NCBI GenBank assembly: GCA_030704615.1
Contig: CM060732.1
Span: 44,683,053-44,747,052, forward strand
Origin: Takakia lepidozioides
Taxonomy: Eukaryota > Streptophyta > Takakiopsida > Takakiales > Takakiaceae
Direction: 5' to 3'
Length of the DNA: 64,000 bases
Positions 30,888 to 41,110 of this stretch are shown piece by piece (position 1 is the stretch's first letter; each line of letters starts with the position of its first letter). The notes beneath the pieces are model-generated. The model was given only the letters and a program-made list of their open reading frames with translations. It searched no databases and was not told where the DNA came from. A program made the translations under genes and the position numbers.

Positions 30888-33500
30888 TTGCAGGATATGC
30901 TCAGCATGGGTTTGGTAAGGAAGCTTTTGAGATCTATGAGCAAATGCTACAGGCAGGGGTGACCCCTGATTTGGTCACCTGGCAGCTCTGGAAAAGGGTG
31001 AAGAGGTGCATGGCGACATTGTCAGAGCTGCAATTGTACCAAATGTCATTCTGAACAATACCCTCGTGGACATGTATGAAGGGAGTGTTCAACAGTATGG
31101 CTGAACAAGATGTGGTGTCGTGGAGTGCGATGATTGCAGGATATGCACAGCAACGGCGCGGGATGGAGGCTCTGGAACGCGATGCTTGCAGGGTATGCAT
31201 AGCAGGGGCGCGGTATGGAGGCTTTGGAGACCTATGAGCAAAAGATGTCCAAAGGGGTGAAGCCTGACCACATCACATTTGTTTGTGGTTGCAATGCGTG
31301 TGCAAGCCTGGGAGCTCTGGAAAATGGGAAAGAGGTCCATGGTGACATCGTCAAAGCTGGAATTGCACCAGATTCATCCTGAACACTGCCCTGGTGGACA
31401 TATGCCAAATGTGGGTGGATCGAGGATGCGAAGGGAGTTTTCAACACTGTGGCTGAACGAGATGTGGTGTCGTGGAACGCGATGCTTGCAAGGTATGCAC
31501 AGCAGGGGCACGGGATGGAGGCTTTGGAGACCTATGAACAAATGATGGGGGAAGTGGTGAAGCCCGACCACATCACGTCCGTGCGTTTGCAAGCCTGGCA
31601 GCCCTGGAAAAGGGCAAAGAGGTGCATGGTTGCATCACAAAAGCAGGAATTGTACCAGATGTGATTCTGAACAATACCCTCGTGGACATGTATGCAAAAT
31701 ATGGGTGCATCGAGGATGCGGAGGGAGTGTTTGACAGTATGGCTGAACGAGATTTGGTGTCGTGGAGTGCGATGATTGCAAGATATGCATAGCAAGGGTG
31801 CGGGATGGAGGCTTTGGAGACCTATGAGCAAATGATGGGGGAAGGGGTGAAGCCCAACCACATCACGTTTGTTTGCATTTGCAGTGCGTGTGCAAGCCTG
31901 GCTGCCCTGGAAAAAGGGAAAGAGGTCCATGGTGACTTCGTCAAAGCTGGAATTGTACCAGATGTCATCCTGAACACTGCCCTGGTGGACATGTATGCCA
32001 AATGTGGGTGCATTAAGGATGCGAAGGGAGTGAATTTCAACACTATGGCTGAACGAGATGTGGTGTCGTGGAACGTGATGCTTGCAGGGGTATGCACAGC
32101 AGGGGCGTGGGATGGAGGCTTTGGAGACCTATGAGCAAATGATGGGGGAAGGGGTGAAGCCCAACCACATCACGTTTGTGTGCGTTTGCAGTGCGTGTGC
32201 AAGCCTGGCAGCCCTGGAAAAGGGCAAAGAGGTGCATGGTTGCATCGCCAAAGCTGGAATTGTACCAGATGTGATTCTGAACAATACCCTCGTAGACATG
32301 TATGCCAAATGTGGGAGCATTGAGGATGCGGAGGGAGTGTTCAACAGTATGGCTGAGCAAAATTTGGTGTCATGGAAAGCCATGCTTGTACCAAATGTCA
32401 TTCTAGACACTGCCCTGGTGGACATGTATGCCAAATGTGGGTGCATTGAGGATGCAAATGGAGTATTGGACAATGTGGCTGGCTTGAAGCCGGACAGTAT
32501 CACCTTTATATGTGTTCTCTCTGCATGCAGCCACACTGGCCTACTGAATGAAGGAAGACGCTACTTCGATTCCCTGAGTCAAGATCATGGTGTCACCTCG
32601 CCAGTAAAGCACTTTGGCTGCATGGTGGACCTTCTGGACGAGCAGGACAAGTACATGAGGCAGTGGACCTGATTAATAAAATGCCAATCAATCCAGATGT
32701 TGTGGTGTGGACGGCCTTGCTTGGTGCCTGCAGAATCCATGGCAATGTGGAGATGGCTGAATGTGTGGCAACATTTATCCTCAAGTGGGATGAGCAGGAT
32801 GCCGCGACTTATGTGTTGCTATATCAAACATCTATGCTGCAGCTGGCAGGTGGGATGATATTGCAAAGGTGAGAAGAATGATGAAGGTCAGAGGGGTTAG
32901 AAAGGAGCCAGATGACAAGTTGCATCCCAGAATTAAGGAAATCCATGCTGAGCTGAGAAGATTGTCTGGGCAGATGAAGGAGGCGGGGTATGTGCCTGAC
33001 ACATGTTTTTTTATTGCATGATGTGGAGGAAAGGAATTTTCTCTTTGCCACCAAGCTGACCATTGGTTTTGGGCTGATCAGCACGACCCTTATGACGCCT
33101 CTCCGTCTCATCAAGAATCTTCGAGTGTGTGGTGACTGCCACACCTCCACCAAATTCATCTCAAAGATTGTTGGCCGAGCAATTTTTGTATGGGACGCTA
33201 ACCGCTTTCACCACTTTGAAGATGGGATTTGTTCTGGAGTGCGATGACTGTAGGATATGCTCAGCATGGGTTTGGTAAGGAAGCTTTTGAGATCTATGAG
33301 CAAATGCTACAGGCAGGGGTGACCCTTGATTTGGTCACCTTCATTTGCATTCTCAATGCATGTGCCCTGGAAAAGGGCAAAAGGGTTCATGCTGACATTA
33401 TCAAAACTGGAACTGGGTCATATATTAATTTGGAGAATACTTAGTGAACATGTATGCTAAATGCGGGAGCCTGAAGGATGCGTGCCAAGTGCTGATGAGA
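30888..33500 (+). pseudogene. Second decayed PPR-E-DYW copy and 3' PPR tail
   Basis: This copy begins with [20 protein letters not shown], fused to the preceding DYW end. Further PLS units run to 32700 and include one 196-residue open stretch (32082-32672) that reads MEALETYEQMMGEGVKPNHI and on to the terminal LSACSHTGLLNEG. The E region and a DYW part follow (32870-33247), ending again in [10 protein letters not shown], and a tail to 33500 with GYAQHGFGKEAFEIYEQ and CALEKGKRVHADIIKTG. Stops and frameshifts are scattered throughout. High identity with 30.7-31.0 kb shows a recent segmental duplication. Confidence 0.85.
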
Positions 33501-33797
33501 CTAAGAGAGGCCTAATGAGGGCTTGGGTTTCTCGATTTTTTTTTCATTTCCTTATTTCGGGAGGGCGATCAGTGCAGCTACATGGGGTGGTTATTTGATG
33601 TGATGTCTGATGCTTGGGGAGGGACGCGAGGAGGGAGGGAGGGAGGGGGAGGGGGAGGGGTGTCTGCATACCGGCAGAAAAGGGGGTTCAAATCCCCCTC
33701 ACTTCTTGGGCATAGATAGGGGTATGCCTATGTTATACTTTTGCATTGTTCCTCATGTTTTCTGCATAGTATATATTTCCAATTATCAAAATAATCA
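33501..33797. other. G-rich spacer, no gene
   Basis: Contains a GGGAGGGAGG-type purine run at 33628-33662. Directly after it is the sequence GGGGGTTCAAATCCCCC at 33684-33700, which has the shape of a tRNA T arm. No complete tRNA can be folded around it. Confidence 0.5.
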
Positions 33798-33893
33798 CTG
33801 TATGCGCGGGGATGACACGCCCCTTTTTGTGCCAATTGAACGTAGTTCTCAAAATTCGTCGCTAGTAGTGCGGAGCAACGCGAAGCCCTAGTG
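33798..33893 (+). mobile_element. Helitron-like 3' terminus, copy 2
   Basis: Same family as 25746-25838, sharing TTCGTCGCTAGTAGTGCGG and the CTAG end followed by T. It lies just downstream of the PPR field, as copy 1 lies downstream of a PPR fragment. Confidence 0.5.
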
Positions 33894-33930
33894 TAGTTAC
33901 AACAATACACGCAATTCATGTGATCAAAGG

Positions 33931-34106
33931 TGACAACGAGCATGTAGGCTGGTGGTAATGGGCACATACCATGTTGGGATGTGGTTGTGGGTTCAAACCA
34001 CCGTCTGGTGTGTCATGAAGGTGTCCACCTTCCTGTTGGAAGGTGGTAGCCCTTCGGGGTCAAGTGACACCATAAGTTACTGTCCCTTCCGGAGGTGTCA
34101 TATATA
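33931..34106 (+). mobile_element. tRNA-derived SINE, copy 2
   Basis: The element starts GACAACGAGC and shares GTGGTAATGGGCACATACCA and GTGGTTGTGGGTTCAAACC (B box) with the copy at 16923. It also shares the internal GTGTCCACCTTCCT block and ends in a short TATATA tail. The flanking target duplication is TGATCAAAGGT, 11 bases, at 33920-33930 and 34107-34117. It has a different target and tail from copy 1, as expected for independent insertions. Confidence 0.92.
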
Positions 34107-34117
34107 TGATCAAAGGT

Positions 34118-35282
34118 TCGTAAAACATATATTATTTTTTTCAATTTCCTTAGCCCATAAATGTCCGGGAAGTAGTTGACTTTCAGGGAATGAATGGACC
34201 CCCTCCTGCCTAAATGGGTGTAATTTACAATTTTGAAAACTTGACCGGACAATCTGTGCCCACCTATCCTCCGCATGCAAAATTGTCGGGCCAATAGGAC
34301 CCATCTGCAAAAATGCAACCGATTCATCAAGTTGGAATAATCGCTTGCCACAGTTCTAGGACACAAGAAGCAACTCGTCACAACTCTGATATCCCTTATT
34401 AGAAAGCTCCGCGGCACACAAGCCTAACGCTAGTGACCTCCATGCTTCCAAAGGTCCTAGCACAAGGCCCTTGGCATTCTTGCCCTAGAAGCTCGGTCAA
34501 CAGGCAAATATGACCTGTGAGAATGGTGCCGTCATTCAATGGGCACAGGTGAGCATGTAAAGTGCCTGTTAGGCCACCAAAGGCAAGCTTACTATTTGCA
34601 AAAGTTTTGCTGAACCTTGCCTTGTGAAAAAACTGTCCTATGCTAAAACCAGGAGGGACCTGCATCAACTCCACCTTCTACAACTAAACCTGCACCAGAC
34701 AATTGCTCGAGAGGGAAGGAGGTAAAACCTCTCCTGGTGCTGGGGGACCAAGAGCACTATCCAAGAAGGGCTGAAAGGACCAATCCAAACCAAACAGTAA
34801 ATAGTAAATAGTAACTAAGGAGGGAGACAGTCCAACTGTAATGAGGTAAGAAAGCTGATGAGGAACAGGGCTGTAAAGAGGTAGGCGTGCAAAAGAGGGC
34901 CAGAAAGATCTATTTGATCCCAGCTACTACCACTGTCTTGTTCAGCATGGATAAATGCATCATTGCCACTTTCTCGGGGGTCAAAATACATCTGCATAAA
35001 CTGCATTTGTAATCTGCATGAGTATGATAGCGGGTCATGCTCCTTTCTAATTTCTGGAAATTCAAAAACTGTCTTTAGATAGTACACTACACCTACATGT
35101 CAACTTCCCAACATCCTAACTTCCCAATTATTTCCTGGTTATGTTTACAATATTACTGGGACTGTTGGAATCTTCCACTTTACAGTTTAGTAGCCTTGCG
35201 CACACATTTTACCATTAGCCATTGGCTCACTATATGTGACAGCCTGTGTAAAGAAGATGCGCCATAGCTGCTGACCAAACTT
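34118..35282. other. No gene recognised; 3' flank of SOD
   Basis: There are only unremarkable short open frames. The right end probably contains the 3' UTR of the SOD gene transcribed leftward. Confidence 0.45.
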
Positions 35283-38074
35283 TCAGGCTGGTGCCTGGAA
35301 TCCAATGACACCTGCAGTCAAAATAGAGCTGTAAGTCTGTATAAAGAACTCCTAGTTGCTTATCAAGTGCCTTGTGACTAACATCCTGTTTCATGAAGGT
35401 TTCCACGGCTCTATCATTGTCTCGGAAGATATTCCTCAGTCTTGTTACTATGCAGTCGACATACTCTTGCTACCCTTTCCACTGTCTCTCATCGTCGAGA
35501 AATTAGATTCACATCTAATGCCAAAGCAACAAACTTCTAGCTAGAATTGGATTATTGCTTAGGTTCAAACACATCGGCCAGAACAAAGCTCATGGCAACT
35601 TCTAAGTCAAAAGAGCACATCAATGAAATCAACACCGGTGAAAACAACTGAGAACACTCACCACAAGCAATCCTGCCACCAACATTTCCTGTAGCCTTGC
35701 TCAGCTCATGGCCACTTGCAGCATTGTTAACAAAATCTGGAATCAATCTCATCAGGTCCACAAGGTCTGAACAGAAACCTTCTGTCTCCTTGTTGCTATC
35801 AAACCCCTTCCAAAGGACACAGGGGTAAGTATTTGATCAGGGAATGTTGGTATTCTGCAGCAAACATAAGGAAGGCTACATTGCAGCAGGCTGGAGGATG
35901 ACACACTTGGTAAGGCCAAACCCGAAGAGACTGAAATTTTTTATTCATTCCCCTTTTGGAACAACCTTGAAGCAGACCATGCAGGACATTGCAAGAAGCT
36001 TGCAATATCTAAATAATGGACTACTTCCAATCTTAAGCTCGCAAAACAGCGTGAAAACCCATTGCCTTGAAATTCAGACTTTGCCAACAATGCCCATCAG
36101 CTTCAATAGTTATTCAGATGATCAACCATAATGAACATATACGCAATGGATAGAGGTGACATACCCTTCCCGAGGTCATCAGGGTCAGCATGCAACACCA
36201 CTGCACGGCCAATGGTGGAGTTCACCCCAGCCAGAGGAATCTACCGACCAGGCAATCGAGACAACATCACATTCAACTCACCACGAGCAGCTCTGTTCAA
36301 CTCTTCTAAGTGCCAGGGAGTGAGTAGTACTCAAAAAGAATCTGTCAGTTAAGGGTACATTCCACAATATTCCCTGGTTGCTAAGGAGCAAGAGTCTCTA
36401 CAACAAATTGCACTTAGTTCGCCCCAACAAGAAACAAGCTTAACATGGCCAACCACGATGGAAGCACACCTAAATGCCACCTGCTACCTTTGATGGTACT
36501 TCTTACTGGTAGAAGTGGGCAAGGCTGTATGAGTATATGGTCGGATACCCCGACAAATATCCCTAAACTCTGAACAAGTCTCTAACACAAGTCTTGGCAG
36601 AAAAACCAGGAACTGCTCAGAGCAATTCATGGCCCTGTACCTGCCATAACTACTTATTGGAGAAAATCTTGAGTACATGAAGATAAGGCTTTTACAAAGC
36701 AATACCTGTGAGTCCTTCACACAGATGTTGGCAACACCTGCCCCACTTCCACAATCCCGCAACCAGGCTGGTGAACAACGACCATAAATCGTTCAACTAC
36801 GAAAGCTAAATCAAACAGACTAAACTGCAGGGCTACTCACAAAAAACAGGATGGGGTATTGGGATATCTGTGCAACAAAATCTTTCTAGTCATCAACACT
36901 TTCTCAAGAACAAATGAAGTAGCATCGATTGGAGGATCATACTACAGGCATGAGACAGTGCCAGGAGCTGCTTGGCTCGGAAGTCTAAGTAGAAGAAGTT
37001 TTAAGCACTCTGCCTCTACTTGCGTAGCTTAAAGGTGTGAGGCGTGTGGCTGCACTGCCAGTCAGTGTTGAGGACAGAGGATAAAAGAAAGGACCTTCAA
37101 AACGTTGACGAAAAAGGATATTTTCTGTTTTAAGGAGAAAGAGAGAGAGGACAAGAGAGGGGAGATCTCACCATCATCTCCAGCAATAACGTTGCCAAGG
37201 TCTCCAGCATGACGGATTGCATCCTTGGGACCCCCATGCTCATGATGATTGGGATTGAAGTGTGCACCTGGTGCCACACACGTAGACCCTGGAACTATTC
37301 ACATCACTCGCATGACTTTTAAACCTACCTACGATGCATTTCTATTGTGATGCTTGACTCATTGACAGGGAGCAGCACCTAACCGTGAAAATGCAAGGAA
37401 AACTAATGGGATTCATACCAGTGGAAAGACAGCCATTGGTGGTACCACCAAGAGCATGGATGTGGAAGCCATGGTTGCCTTGCCTCAAACCACAAACTTT
37501 TCCCTCGATCACTGTAGGGCCTGCAATTTCAGCAATAAAAAATTGCACTCACTCTTGTTCACCTGCAGCAACAGTCTCATTGGATTTCTTCCCAATTTGT
37601 AAAGCACCTAGAACAGATTTCAACTACATATGTAACCATCCATGGATTGGATCTAAAGTTTTGAAACAATAGAATACTGCATGAAGTGGCCAGTACATCC
37701 AACAACTTGATTCTGGGCACCTCTATCACATATTGTCACCATTGATCAAAGTGGTCTTGTCTCACTAAAACTTGAGAAAAATCACTTGTTCTCAATGGCA
37801 TACTTATCTTGGAGAAAGGAACATTGGATTACTCTGTAATAGACAGCACTTGAACATGATCAGACAATGACTATTAAAACTGTCGATTCCCCGACACAAT
37901 TAAAGCTCTAGCTGCAGACATACTGGGAGACAAGAACCAAGATATGATATTAACCTTGCACGTCATCCTGTGAGAAAGTTACAACCCCACTTATTCCAGC
38001 AGTCCCTGTCAGCACTGCCACAGCCTTCAATGGTGCCACTGGCACCTTCGATATGTGAGTCTTTCCCTTGGATC
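35283..38074 (-). CDS. Cu/Zn superoxide dismutase (5' exon not found)
   Basis: The enzyme converts superoxide to hydrogen peroxide and oxygen. Exons recognised are 38074-37955, 37520-37419, 37267-37172, 36737-36706, 36240-36165, 35736-35663 and 35311-35283, about 175 aa. The metal ligands are all present: GFHIHALG (two His), GAHFNP, HEHGG and RHAGDLGN (bridging His, His, His, Asp), and LHADPDDLG (His). The disulphide cysteines are in NGCLSTG and IACG, and the active-site Arg is in GGRIACG. The protein ends VIGFQAPA. The first exon found enters in phase 2 with [20 protein letters not shown], so an upstream exon, perhaps coding a transit peptide, lies beyond 38074 and was not identified. A short insertion DFVNNAAS after PDDLGK is unusual for the family. 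Confidence 0.92.
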
Positions 38075-39278
38075 CTGTGGAGGCAATGTTGCTAAGAGTA
38101 AAAGAACAAGTAAATGAGAGGCAGAAGGAGGAGGAGGACTACCAGACAAGACAAATCTCAAGGGAACTTGTCCCTTAGTGACACCCACTGGAAGCATGGG
38201 GCCTCTGCTGGTTGGAATCTGGTGCCAAGGAACTCTTTAGGTTCTTACCACCTGTGCCAGTAGACCAACCAAGCAAGTCTGCATGAGCACAAGTTTTGTG
38301 GCATGTTTTTCAAGCACCATGTTCTGGGTTTTGTTACCAGATTCTTCTTGCGGAGCGGGTACTACTCAGATCTCTAGTAACCTTTTGGAGGCAAACTTCT
38401 CTCTGTTTGACTCCATGAAATTAAGGCCTGATTCCTAGAGTGTTGTCATTTAATGTTGTGTGCGTTTTTCATTTCTTTGCTAATATTCCCTGAGGTCTTG
38501 AATCTGTGACCGCCTTTCTATTGGGTTTTTCTTGATAGAGCCATACCATTAGAACCTACACAACACTGTAATAGCTACCCAGAGCTCAATTGTGGAAAAA
38601 TGGGCAATGAGGCTTTCCTGTGGATGGGGGGCTTCAAGTTTATTTGATTCCAATCACATGTGATGGAGTTTGATAAGAATTTGTTCTCTTTGAATTCATA
38701 GCTGTCACATATTTCTACACGGATAGAGATTGAGACTTTTGTGATCCTCTGGGAGTGTAAACACTCATCAATGTAGTCAACTGCAGAGAAAATTTGCCTT
38801 CCCAGAAACCAATTTGCATTTTTAGGAACCCCCTGAGGATGGCCCTGCCCTTCCCATGAGCCCAGTAGTCCACCCCTGGATGCTACCAAACATCATCAAT
38901 GTCACTAAACACCACATTGCAAAGCATTGTAGCTCAAACTACCCGGCCTCGATTTGAGAGCTGAGCATCGGTGCTATACAAGGGTTTACAGCACCAGAAA
39001 TTTTCATTACATCAGGTATGCTTACAGCTTTTTGTCACGATCACAGTTCTACCATTACAAAACAGAGTCTGACTAGTTGTTGGTAATACAAGCAAATTTT
39101 ATTCAAGGAGGAGTTTAGACTTGAACTATATCATCACTCCAGCAGAGAGCAATGGGAGCTCTCCTTGAGTCCTCTCCCTATCAATCGCGACCCTCCAATC
39201 CAGATAACCCATGCTACGAAACCTTAGAAGAATATTGGAAGGACTAATAAAGAAGAACCGCAAAGACCAAATCGCATA
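38075..39278. other. SOD upstream region, 5' exon not located
   Basis: The missing first exon of the SOD gene should be in or beyond this stretch. I could not find a convincing transit peptide or ATG that joins in phase. Confidence 0.4.
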
Positions 39279-39374
39279 TCAGTGGTGTCCTTTGCCACCA
39301 TGTTTGGCCTCCTCCTCAGCATGGCGCAGGTGCCGAATCTCCGTGGGCCAGCCAACGGCGTAAGAGAGAACCAT
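39279..39374 (-). CDS. Small ORF of 31 residues, unknown
   Basis: ATG to TGA encodes MVLSYAVGWPTEIRHLRHAE and EEAKHGGKGHH. The composition (amphipathic helix, His-rich tail) looks more like real protein than chance, and neighbouring frames are poor, but I recognise no family. It could be a stand-alone small protein or the last exon of a gene whose earlier exons lie to the right. Confidence 0.3.
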   Translation of the reverse strand: MVLSYAVGWPTEIRHLRHAEEEAKHGGKGHH

Positions 39375-40284
39375 CTTCGGCTGCCTTGCTCAGAACAAGC
39401 ATACTAACAAAGACCTCCTCGCCTTCGATTGCAGGCTCTCGAGAACACAGACAAGTTTGCTGACCCTTTCTAGCCACTTCCCTTTCCTCCTTTCCGTTTC
39501 TCTGTTCCATTCATGGGAACATGTTCTCGAGAAGTTTTCATTGTAGACTGTTTCGAGAACTGTTTCTTTGTCTCTCTTTTCACAAAAACATGGGCTCATG
39601 TTGTGAAGAACAAACTGAGACCCATCAGTGCTGTCTTTGCAGGGATCATGAGGAATACTGGATGGCAAAGGAAAATTTCCAGAACAAGACTCGGTAGCTC
39701 GAGTCTGAAGCAGAGGTCAAATTCGATACTCGATACTGCCATTCATAGGCCCCTGTCAGCGTCCTCTCTCTTTGGTTTTGGCAGGTCAATCGTATGCCAT
39801 TGTCTCTCTACTCTTACCGTTACCAGTGTTGCTTGCTCTGTCTGGATATAGGTTGCTTCGTTGCTTCAATGGGGATTAGGTGTTGGTAGTTGAGTTTCTC
39901 GAGTGCTAATTGCAGCTCCCTGATCTTTCTGTACTTCCACAATCCCTGATCTTCATCTATTCAGCAGCATTTGTGTGTGTCACTTGTTCACTGCCTGACG
40001 TTTCTTCTGTTTGTTTATTCAACCCCAATGTCGATGTCCTGCACGTCTGTTTTCACATCTCCTTGCTATGACCGCCTCTGTGTATCCCCATCGTTCCTGC
40101 GAACGTTTGATATGACATACCTGGTTGGGGGGGTTGAGCCCACTGATATACCACAGCCAGCAAGCAGGTTCGAAGGGAAAGGAGTATTATTCATACTAGT
40201 GAGCATCGATCGTGCAGAGTATGACGTTCATTAAACCACTGCTGCTACAGCCTTCCAGTATCAGCACGGGACATAGATAGAGAA
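39375..40284. other. No gene recognised
   Basis: Several short open frames on both strands show no conserved motif. There may be 5' sequence of the small minus-strand ORF here. Confidence 0.4.
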
Positions 40285-40400
40285 TGTACTCATAGACATT
40301 GTTTGTTAGCCTTGTGGCCATTGACCCCGCGCCCGGTTTGAGCGGAACACAAAGGGGCAGAACCTACGTTTGTCAAAGGCTGATGCCGTTAGTAAGACTT
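40285..40400 (-). repeat. LINE-derived dispersed repeat
   Basis: The minus strand reads CGGGCGCGGGGTCAATGGCC and ACAAGGC, the same core as at 12325, 21560 and 40900. It lies about 0.5 kb from another copy in the same orientation. Confidence 0.7.
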
Positions 40401-40467
40401 ACCTTTGAATAAACAATTATTGATCTAGGTTTCCCAGCTATCCTCTAGAAATCCCTTTCCAGATGCG

Positions 40468-40908
40468 TCAACCTGCTGTATGTGGTTTGGGGCCCAAAAA
40501 GGGCCTGGGCTTTTGGCTCAGCATCAACTCTTTCAAAGTTGATAACCAGAGGTACAGGCACAATTCCCTTCGTAAACTTGAAGAGAGCATCTCTCTGGTG
40601 AGAGAACACAGAGAAAGAATCAGAAAATGAATATAGTCTTCAGGTTGCCCACACAATGGGCAATTGCAAGCTCCCTTTCCTCTCTGTGCAGTATCACAGA
40701 AACCAAGAGCAAGGAAAATAATGCTGCACAAGGACTGTCTCATACAGGGCTCTTTGGGTCCCCTGAAGGCCTCTGCCAGGGATCTCCGAGAAAATAGGGC
40801 ACCAGAAGAAAACAGGATCTTCTGTCTCCACTTGTACCATTGGACAAGTCCTGTACTCGAGAGGAGACAATGTACATGAGACGTTGTTTGTTGTAGCCTT
40901 GTGGCCAC
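40468..40908 (-). pseudogene. LINE 3' coding remnant with a damaged zinc knuckle
   Basis: The translation includes NCPLCGQPEDYIHFLILSLC, a C-x2-C ... H ... C knuckle of the kind that ends many plant LINE polyproteins, then TREMLSSSLRREL. It is open for 146 residues but begins inside a repeat and has no RT. The dispersed repeats on both sides belong to the same decayed element. Confidence 0.55.
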
Positions 40909-41110
40909 AGACCCAGCACCCAGTGTGGGCAGAACAAGAGGGAACAGACACTACCTTTGTGAAGGGCTCATTCCGGTAGTGGGATGGCTTACCTTGATAT
41001 AAACAATTGGTTCAGGCTTTCAAGATATCCTCTAGAAAGCCCTCACACAAATCTGCTGTCTGAGCTGCCCGGCAATTAGACCCCAACAGTGCCAGGGCTG
41101 TAGGCTCAGC
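40870..41110 (-). repeat. LINE-derived dispersed repeat, longest minus-strand copy
   Basis: This is the reverse complement of 21390-21645 over most of its length, including the GGGCAGCTCA-type block at 41060-41090 and the GGCCACAAGGC core at about 40905. The two copies are in inverted orientation 19 kb apart. Confidence 0.7.

Noticed and set aside
26133-33000. Many minus-strand open frames of 80-215 residues in the PPR field
   Set aside because: They are antisense shadows of the PPR units, repeated with the same 300-bp period.
33684-33700. Possible tRNA gene (perfect T arm GGGGGTTCAAATCCCCC)
   Set aside because: No D arm, anticodon arm or acceptor stem pairs with it at the right distance. 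At most it is a tRNA-derived relic.
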